From Acarospora socialis (lineage: Eukaryota > Ascomycota > Lecanoromycetes > Acarosporales > Acarosporaceae): a stretch of 64,000 bases of DNA. The DNA is taken from contig JAMYGW020000006.1 in NCBI GenBank assembly GCA_025617375.2, positions 1,369,001 to 1,433,000 on the forward strand, written 5' to 3'. The stretch's first letter is position 1. Each line of letters begins with the position of its first letter. The notes beneath the pieces are model-generated. The model was not told the origin of the DNA. It made no database searches and saw only the letters and a program-made list of their open reading frames with translations. The position numbers and the translations under genes were made by a program. Of the stretch, positions 56,968-64,000 are shown in pieces.

Positions 56968-57775
56968 GTGTGACGGATAGTGAGGGTTGTACTGCATCGG
57001 GCGTTGTAGGAGCGGTATTAGGTTCATTGCCTTCGCAGAGCTTTAGACGCTATTTTCTTTTGTTACTTTTATTCTACGCACAGTGTACTCTACAGATTTA
57101 CCGGCGGGGTAGATAGCATGCTATTATTTGGCGAACGTGTAGGTACTGTACGCAGAAATGGAATCGGTTTGGTGCCTAAAGGAGCGTTCTAAATAGGTAA
57201 CGTCTTGGCGGTCCCGCGTACTGGGTCCTGATTCGTGCGGGCTGCCGGATCCAACAACACGGTCAATGAGCTGCATCACGATGATCATCCGCTTCCCGCG
57301 TCCGATGGAAAATCAGGATTGCCATCCAGGAAGATTGCCGTAGGTAGGTTTGAAACCATTACTGGCTGCCTAAAGTGGAGTCTTCCGCATTTACTCCGTT
57401 TTGTTTTACTTTACTCACGCACTCCATTCCTTGTTTTGACCAAGTGCTCTTAGCCGTGCTATTGCGAGCTTGCCTCATCTTGCTCTACACCGGCCCTTGG
57501 CGGTCTTGTCGAAACTGAGATGATGATAGTTCCAAGTTGATGCCATCTCATCCCATCTCCTTGTTGTCCATGTACTGAAGGGTCTGCTCTGTGCCGAAAG
57601 ATACTCTATCGAACATTGTCCAGATTGAGGCAGGATTTCTTGTACTATACTGTCCTCACTCCGTCCGGACCTGCGGGCAGTTCTTGCAACCTCTCAAGAA
57701 GGAGACATACGTAGCTGCAGCGTTGTTATGACTGCCCCTGACTTTTCTAGCCTTGTGCGCCATGCTGCACTCAAA
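56968..57775. other. gene-free stretch
   Basis: 3' flank of the PAP2 gene and the space before the tandem repeat. Nothing recognised. Confidence 0.45.
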
Positions 57776-57995
57776 GATTTGCGGGGAAAGCTTGGCGATC
57801 CCGCTACCTATGCAACGACCTGTCACAGTAGCCTACCCAAATACGGACAATCTACAATGGCACGATCTCCTAACTTACTTAACGGTCTGTCAGCCACCGC
57901 TCGACTCAGTTCAGCTCACAACGCCATACTCTGTCTTGCTCGCGTCGCTTGGGTTGAACTCATCAAGCCCTAATCATGCCATTGGTCGGCGGTGA
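57776..57995 (+). repeat. ~220-base tandem repeat, unit 1
   Basis: Shares long blocks with unit 2: TGCGGGGA.AGCTTGGCGATCC, CGACCTGTCA, ATACGGACAAT, AATGGCACGATCTCCTA, CCACCGCTCGACT, and CGCTCGCGTCGCTTGGGTTG. It ends in TAATCATGCCATTGGTCGGC. Roughly 80-85% identical by eye. No convincing gene inside. Confidence 0.85.
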
Positions 57996-58019
57996 TTCAA
58001 AAGCTCGCCCCGGTGGCCC

Positions 58020-58240
58020 ACTTGCGGGGATAGCTTGGCGATCCTACTTTGGAGCGACCTGTCATAGTAGCCTGCCCACATACGGACAATCGCCAATGGC
58101 ACGATCTCCTACTCGACGCCCATTATTAAAGTTCAGCCAGACCACCGCTCGACTGAGTTCAGCTTACAATGCCATCTGCCTCGCTCGCGTCGCTTGGGTT
58201 GAACTCGTCAAGCCCTAATCATGCCATTGGTCGGCCGTGA
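58020..58240 (+). repeat. ~220-base tandem repeat, unit 2
   Basis: Direct copy of unit 1 after a 24-base spacer. Small indels in the middle shift any open frame, so it behaves as non-coding DNA. Confidence 0.85.
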
Positions 58241-58666
58241 CGAGAAAGGTGCTACTCGATTCTGCCAATCTGGCCAGCTACGTCTGCCGAGTATCTGTCG
58301 AGTTGTCTAGATCATACTAGGTGCCAGAAACAAGAAAATGTAAGGTGGAATAAGACTGAGCTGTTCTTGGATGGTGGAATCTGTGACGCCTCAACATATT
58401 TCCCCTCCTTTACGCAAGCCACTGTTCTTGCTGCAAGCTGAAAGGCCGGATGTGGGGCATGATTAACAACCTCGTCAGCCGCGAACACATGGACCGGTAG
58501 AGGCCCAGGAAGTCAGCGTTCAACAGCCTCATGGTGTATATATAGGGGGTACGACCTCGTGGGGATATGCCTACTTTCACTCAACCTTAAGAAGTTGAAA
58601 TCCTCGACCAAGCACACTTCAGTCCAACATCAGCAACCTCAGTCAAGCGTCCTCACGCAAGCAGTC
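58241..58666. promoter_or_regulatory. 5' flank of the Asn/Gly-rich secreted protein gene
   Basis: Includes GTATATATAGGGG near 58535, a TATA-like box about 130 bases upstream of the start codon, and a CAACC-rich leader before the ATG at 58667. Confidence 0.45.
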
Positions 58667-59522
58667 ATGCTGTTCGGTGCCAAGGTTCTCGCCCTTGTGG
58701 CTGCCGTTTCCAGTGTCACCTTCGCTGCCGTAAGCCTTCCTCTCCCTCCTCCACAGCGTTTCCATATCACCAACACCCTCGCCTTCGCTCTCTTACCACT
58801 CGCTCTATCAGCCCTCACTCCCTTACTTCCTCACTCTTTCACTCCCTCACTCCCTCACTCTCCCATCCCCTCCTTCCACCCAACTCATCAACAAACCCAT
58901 CAACACAGTCAACCCAACTAACACCCCCACCCCACCCACAGCCCACCTCCGACGCCATCCCCGAAGCCTTTGACCTAACCAAACGCAACTGCCCCCGCTG
59001 CGAGCCCTTCGGCGGCGCCAAAGCCATCGCCGGCCTGTACCTTGGCCTCGGCAACAACAAATGCAACCAAATCGAGCGGCTCATCGAAGAGGCGATCGAG
59101 CTGTGCGTCGGCGAGCATCCGAAGTGCGAGAAGAAGGACATTTACGTCTACTGCGAGGAAGATGGGGAGCACTGGGGCCAGAAGCGCGACCAGGTGGAGA
59201 AGAGGACTGACTATGGGAATGATAACAATGGGAATAATGGGAACCATGGGAATGGGAATAATGGGAATCATGGGAATGGGAATAATGGCAATGGGAATGG
59301 GAATCAGTGCAAGTGTAAGGATTGCGATAAGGAGTATCCGTATAAGCACTGTTACGTTAGTGAGTGCGCCCCTTTTCCCTCCTCCCTTCTGGTTTTCTGG
59401 AAATGCAGCTTGGGTGCTGTGTTGTGAGCTGGTGGGCATATGGGCCGTGGTGGAATGGTGCGTTGTGACGAGGGCGTAATGTTGATGGTTCTGTAGAGTG
59501 CAAGACCCACGACTACTGCTAG
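58667..59522 (+). CDS. secreted Cys-rich protein with Asn/Gly repeat
   Basis: Three exons (58667-58729, 58942-59359, 59497-59522) give 168 residues. Exon 1 is exactly a signal peptide (MLFGAKVLALVAAVSSVTFA). The mature chain has a KR processing site (FDLTKRNCPRCEP), then a Cys-bearing helical domain (GLYLGLGNNKCNQIERLIEE, LCVGEHPKCEKKD, VYCEEDGEHW). A second and third KR pair follow (GQKRDQVEKRTDYGN), then a ~25-residue Asn/Gly/His repeat and a Cys-rich tail (QCKCKDCDKEYPYKHC, ending KCKTHDYC). No family recognised. It looks like a small secreted protein that Kex2 may cut into pieces. The first intron is 212 bases and rich in CTCACTCC repeats. Confidence 0.75.
59216..59309 (+). repeat. coding minisatellite (GGGAAT/AAT units)
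   Basis: Runs of GGGAATAATGGGAAT-type units encode the NGN/NGNHGN stretch of the secreted protein. Units of 6 and 15 bases keep the frame, so length changes would not break the gene. Confidence 0.85.
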
Positions 59523-59952
59523 AGCAGAGCCGGCATCGTCTCGTCTCACGTCGACGATCCAGAGGTCCGCGCACTCTGTATCGGGCAAAAAGTGCTGTGG
59601 CGGGTTTCTTCTTGGTGGTATGGTCGCTATTGGGGAACGGAGGGAAGCAATATAGGGCACGGAATGGAAGGGCAAGAGCAAAAAAATCAAAGGGCTAATT
59701 GTATATGTATATATTCATTCCTTTCAGTGCAAATCGACCATGTGAATGTCCACTCGCACACTAGGGCCAGCGTGTCAGACTGCATTTGTAGGATGCTTCG
59801 TGAGTGCATCCGTATTCGAGTACCTATAGACTGCTGAAGTCTAAACCCTGGGCTAGAACTCATAACAAAATAAATGCTGACTAAGCAAACTATCTCAGAT
59901 TCATCACATCCTGATTTGCTCAACGTTCTGATACACACGATCTGTCGTACAA
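59523..59952. other. gene-free stretch
   Basis: Between the secreted-protein gene and VPS37; presumed promoter of the latter. Confidence 0.45.
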
Positions 59953-60806
59953 ATGGGCTCTCCCTTTACCCCATCTACGTCATCTTATCAGATTCCGTCT
60001 TCCTTCAACCCCAATACCCCACCTCCACCGCCCCCAAAGCGCTCTAGTCATGCAACCAGTCAAATGGCAATACTGGAAGGTGGACCACCCCTTCCACCAC
60101 CTCCTCCACCGCCACACGACTCCCGGCAATCGTTTGAAGAACTTGCGTTGCATCGGGTTAATCATCAATCAGAAGACCCGACGGGAACTCCCTCCGTGCA
60201 AATCTCCACTCTCGAGGAGGGCTGGCTTCCTTATACTCTAAGGGATAAGTCGTACGATCTTTCAGAATCATTGCATGGTCTGGTTCGATATACTAACAAA
60301 GCACCGTTTCCAGGAAAACCGAGCTCTCCAGAATCCTCTCAAATATAGATCTCCAAGCCGCGCTCGTCAATGCGCCCAGCACAACGCATCCATCGGTCCC
60401 ACAGTCACAAAAACCCCTCGACACAGCTCTCCAGCAAAACATAGCTCTGGCAACACAACTCATCTCCCTAGAATCTCAGCTCGACGTCCAACGCGCCACT
60501 ACGCAATCACAGCTTCTCTCCCTGCACGCACTGGAGCGCCAGTGGCGGCAGAAACAGGCCGAGATGGACACAGCGCTTTCGCCCTTCAGTCCGAAGTCGC
60601 TCTACCAGAGGCTCGCGCAGGCTGTACAGGAACAAGAGCAGGTCTGTCAGGCGCTAGAGGAGAGCTTCCTGGAGGGTGATGGAAGGGCAGGGGAGCGGGA
60701 GGTGGGCGACTTCGTGAAGAGGTACAGGGAGGGCAGGAAGCTCATGCTGTTAAGACGGGAGAGGAAGGAACGGTGGGATGAAGGCCGGGTCGGAGGATGG
60801 CGGTGA
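59953..60806 (+). CDS. VPS37: ESCRT-I subunit VPS37 (Mod(r) domain)
   Basis: Two exons (59953-60251, 60314-60806) give 263 residues. The head is Pro-rich (NTPPPPPPKRSS, GGPPLPPPPPPP), likely to bind SH3/WW or UEV partners. Joining YTLRDKS to KTELSRILSNIDLQAALVNA across the intron recreates the start of the Mod(r) domain. That domain continues QQNIALATQLISLESQLDVQ, WRQKQAEMDTALSPFSPKSL and ends EVGDFVKRYREGRKLMLLRR. VPS37 stabilises the ESCRT-I stalk with VPS23 and VPS28 during sorting of ubiquitinated cargo into multivesicular bodies. The GTACGA donor is chosen because it alone keeps phase; an apparent donor further on would not. Confidence 0.88.
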
Positions 60807-61080
60807 TACTTCAGCGTACCGTCTCTCGATCACACCCTGTCCGGCACTAGGGTCATCTATGACCTCGTTGAACATCACGCGCAGCTAAGAGCCCGGGGTT
60901 GCAAGAGCGCTACGCAGGATAGATCACAATCGACATAGCTCGCTTGTGTAATGTGACAGTTTGGTAAGATCTTCTTTTCTGACTTCCTCTCGTCATCATG
61001 CAAGATTGTTATGTGCTCGGAGGACTCATAGTTCCCACGAAGACCACTTGTACTGATGCGAACCTAGGCATCGTTAGCTT

Positions 61081-62072
61081 CTAAAGAGGGATATTTTGGT
61101 CGCCTGGCTTTACTGACGCTGCAGTGGCGGCGAATACCTCCACAGTTCGCGCCTTTGTGAATATAGCCAAGACGAGTGAGAATACTCCGGAGAAGCCGGT
61201 GATGATTCCAAGCTTGGCTAGAACGTTGGTCACAAAATATAATACGAACATGGAGGTAGGAGGAATCATAGCGGCGAGGGTGGTGCTAAGTACCCTTGCG
61301 ATGGTCGAGATTGTCGAGTCCTTATACTCGGCCCAGCCGGCCTCTATACCTTGGTTGACCGGTTGCTAGGTGGTTGTCAGTGTCAGTTATGTTACGTCAT
61401 GCCTTCCTTGGCCATAGTACCCTGAATCTATAACCCAAACACCGATGGAAAAAGGCCAAGAATCTATAACGGTACCACCTCGAGAACAGGTCTTGTCCAT
61501 GCTGTGACTCGGACAGGGCAACAAGGTCCGTAGTATGTGCATCATCCCAAACCGAAGCTTCAGTGCCTCGCAGGAAGAAGTTGCCATACTCTGGCAACTG
61601 TAGCCACTTCCGAATCACCTCGAGATTATGTCGAGAGGGTCGATGTAACTTGGAGAGCTCGGCTTGCTGTAAGAGGGCATGATCTAAATGGTACGTGCCC
61701 GATTAGCGCATGGGTCGATAAACAAAGCCGAGATGACGACGACATACTATACACATCTAACTTCTCTCGAATCTCGAGCACTTTGAGCCACTGGATGTTA
61801 TTTCCTCCCTTTCCAGATGCTTGACTCAGTTCCCACCAGTCTTTATTGAAATGCAATCGTTCGGGGTCTCCTGAATCTAAGTCTTCTTGGGCAATCTCTC
61901 GCACTTCGACTTCCAACCTCGAGAGCTCGGCTTGCAAATACAGCAGGTTCTGGAGATTCAAAGCCCCGAACTTCCGGAAGATGGCAGTCTCTGGGAACGA
62001 GCTCTGGAAATCAGAGAGCATCGGATAGCCATTGAGCAAGACACTGTTTCGGGGACGCTTTCCCGCCGTCAT
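61081..62072 (-). CDS. DUF6594-family membrane protein
   Basis: Three exons (61748-62072, 61421-61683, 61081-61365) join in phase to 290 residues. DUF6594 marks: NGYPMLSDFQSSFPETAIFR, FGALNLQNLLYLQAELSRLE, the DWWELS motif, WLKVLEIREKLDVY, and across intron 1 NHALLQQAELSKLHRPSRHN, EVIRKWLQLPEYG. The last exon carries NQGIEAGWAEYKDS followed by two or three hydrophobic segments (TTLAAMIPPTSMFVLYFVTN, LGIITGFSGVFSLVLAIF). The family is common in fungi, has a cytosolic helical part and a C-terminal membrane part, and has no known function. The start at 62072 gives the usual short lead before the first motif. Confidence 0.85.
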
Positions 62073-62468
62073 GCTAACGGTCTTGGTAGTAATGGAAAGG
62101 CGATGGCGAGGGCATTGTGGACTAAAGCCTAAATTATCGAGCAAGGCTCTCTAGGATCATATTTCAGGCCTTTGAAGACTTTTTCGCGGAAATACTTTGT
62201 TATTTGAGAAATGTCTTGATTGGTCGTCTGCTTTACTCCAATCAGGAGTAGCGCCGGCGGGACATACAAAAGGCAATTATATGCCTTGTGCAACATAGCC
62301 TTACTTCTACGTGAGGCGCGACTGAAGGCCCACCACGTTATAACGGCTTCAGCCTCGTCATTCTCTTGTTGTTCTCTCAGGATTTTCAAATTCTGCATCA
62401 CTTACGCCCGGGCTTTGAAACATCCACTCGATTTCACGCACTTGGTGATACTACAGCTTACTATAAGC
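62073..62468. other. divergent intergenic region
   Basis: Between the DUF6594 gene (minus) and the retropepsin-like gene (plus). A 90-codon open frame on the minus strand (62129-62401) has no family I know and overlaps the likely promoter. Confidence 0.4.
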
Positions 62469-63540
62469 ATGCGTCATCCCTTTAAGGGTAAGCGAGAAGA
62501 GCGACGGCCTGAGTATGGGATAATTGGTGCAGGTGTGGTCATGGGTGCTGCCGCTGGGTTGGGGGCTCCACCTGGCTTAGCTAACCACCTGGCACCTCAA
62601 ACACCTCCCCGGCGTACCTCCAGCTTCATTCGGCGTGGTGAAAGAGTTGCAGACAGTAAAGAAGGCGCGAGACATTTTACCGCGAAAGTGCTCGCGTTGT
62701 TGAAAGGAGGAGGAGAAGTGATCCTTGGGGATGATCCTAGGTTCGAGGATGTCGAGGTCACTAGAGGAAGCTCCGACAACAAGCTGGAAGAGGTACGAAG
62801 GATACTGGCAAAGCACCAATCCCTGCAGACATGCTGATGAGTTGAGTTTAGAGTCTGCCGAAACTCGAATTGTTCGACTTCTCTCAACAAGACACGGTAT
62901 TATCGACGCAAGATGTTGAAGATATCGGCGAGGCGATCGAACATATCGAAGTATATACCGGCTCTGGAGTCCTCAGAATGAAAGCCTTGCTCGATACGGG
63001 AATGGAGCCAAACATGATATGCCGCACGATGGCAGAAGCCAGCCAGCTTTTCATCAAGGAATACAACGGATTGGAGGCGCAGACTGCCGACGGAAGAACG
63101 TTCATGCCTGAAGGAGTCGTAACGATTCACTTCTCATTCCTATCCGGTAGGGCCGCAAAGTCATATCGTGTAGACTTCCTCGTTGCCCCTGAAACTGCGC
63201 CTTTCGACATTGCTTTGGGCAAGGAGTTTATTCGACGCGCTCAAGTATTCGTCAAGAACCCGGCCGGCTATGTCGTGCATTTCCCGAAAGTGACGAAAGG
63301 TACCACCTCCCACCATTCTGAGACCTACTTCAGTTGACTGACATCCGCGATTCAGAGAAAAAAGCGGAACTTGAGAAGAAGAAGCAGAAGCAGAAAGAAG
63401 ACAACGATGCCCTCGAAGCGCAGCGCGGCGAAATTGCCCGGCAGAAGAGACAGGAGCAGCGGACGGAGTGCAAATCTTCCGGCTCGGGATCAAGTAGCGC
63501 AGGTCGCAGCGCGTCTGGGACCAGCTCCAGTACCGGTTGA
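62469..63540 (+). CDS. protein with retropepsin-like domain, unknown function
   Basis: Three exons (62469-62792, 62852-63299, 63356-63540) give 318 residues; it looks whole. The N-terminal third has a Gly/Ala-rich hydrophobic run (YGIIGAGVVMGAAAGLGAPP) and a helical part. Residues ~109-260 contain LRMKALLDTGMEPNMICRTM, with the Asp-Thr-Gly of aspartic proteases near 156. Next come ADGRTFMPEGVVTIHFSF and FDIALGKEFIRRAQVF, the strand order of the retropepsin-like fold seen in Ddi1-like and retroelement proteases. No reverse transcriptase, integrase or long terminal repeats are seen around it. The C-terminus is a Lys/Glu/Gln-rich coil (ELEKKKQKQKEDNDALEAQR) ending in a Ser/Gly tail. Either a host gene of this fold or an old element-derived domain; proteolytic activity is not proven. 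Confidence 0.7.
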
Positions 63541-64000
63541 GCTCGGAGAGCTGAATGAGCTTCTATTCTCGGATTACTTCGATATGGTATGGACTGGGTA
63601 ATGGTATGTCCAAGATTGTCCTCGCTGACGATCTAATCTAACCACCGACAATCCAGAAGCCCTCCAGCATCCAACACTACTCCTAACTTAAGACGGGGAT
63701 CCACCGCACGGGACGTCTGCACTATCCCGACCTTCATCCGCAGGACGAGGAGAAAGTCATGCGTTCTCGGCCTTCACCAGCCACATCACTCCCTTCCCAT
63801 CATCGAGAGACTGATACCCCTTTACGTGACGTCCAGAGTCACGCTTTTTCCCGCCGCACAATAGATGAGGTAGACGTCGTCCATGTACTTCAGCATACTA
63901 ACTACATTGCTCCAAGAGACGAAAGACATCGATGCGAACTCTTGTCGCTTTGGACTTGGGCACAGATGGTACAGGTGTATTCCCGATACCCTGCTCTTGT
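63541..64000. other. window end, nothing recognised
   Basis: 3' flank of the retropepsin-like gene. Any gene beginning here would be cut by the window edge. Confidence 0.4.

Noticed and set aside
58975-59574. 199-codon frame rich in Ile and Pro on the minus strand
   Set aside because: Antisense reading of the Asn/Gly minisatellite; the plus-strand secreted-protein model is better supported.
62129-62401. 90-codon frame upstream of the DUF6594 gene
   Set aside because: No recognised domain and it fills a divergent promoter; could not be joined in phase to a neighbour with confidence.

Overview
This window is nuclear DNA of a filamentous ascomycete (Pezizomycotina). Genes are split by short GT-AG introns of about 48-120 bases, often with a CTAAC/CTGAC-like branch site. 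The gene set is typical of moulds: HET, NmrA-like, But2 and DUF6594 proteins, a P450, a fungal STAND N-terminal domain, GPI-anchored and secreted wall proteins. A dothideomycete is plausible but cannot be settled from sequence alone. No tRNA, rRNA, CRISPR array or complete transposon was recognised. I assembled exon structures by hand from splice sites, reading phase and family motifs, so predicted proteins are models.

Layout. 0-9 kb: MYND-finger protein, NmrA-like reductase, the co-chaperone SGT2, two related small secreted-peptide loci (one relict) and a short-chain dehydrogenase. 9-17 kb is an accessory, partly decayed stretch: a degraded HET-domain gene, a 5'-incomplete NmrA-like gene, an I78-type peptidase inhibitor whose last exon is duplicated, an unknown gene and a Fic/Doc-family gene. 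A 44-base direct repeat flanks the unknown gene and the Doc gene. 16.7-23.6 kb holds a large VRL1-like VPS9/ankyrin/PX protein and an eight-exon cytochrome P450. 23.6-33.5 kb is gene-poor, with two strong inverted repeats, a But2-type secreted protein, a glycosylated membrane protein and a relict sulfotransferase-like gene.

33-50.9 kb is mostly housekeeping: an S9 prolyl oligopeptidase, a mitochondrial stomatin-like protein, a WBP4-like spliceosomal zinc finger, a quinone-reductase-like MDR enzyme, a NIP30/FAM192A protein, a fungal STAND N-domain protein, an aldo-keto reductase and a ferroportin-like metal exporter. 52.7-63.5 kb: a GPI-anchored protein, a second aldo-keto reductase, a PAP2 lipid phosphatase, a 220-base tandem repeat, an Asn/Gly-rich secreted Cys protein, ESCRT-I VPS37, a DUF6594 membrane protein and a gene with a retropepsin-like domain.

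There is no convincing biosynthetic cluster: the P450 has no synthase neighbour. The connected theme is endosomal traffic (VRL1-like, VPS37) and protein quality control (SGT2, stomatin-like, S9 peptidase), but these genes are scattered as is usual in fungi. The best leads are the alternative last exon of the inhibitor, the hairpin upstream of the P450, the repeat-flanked Doc block and the secreted Cys-rich protein with Asn/Gly repeats.
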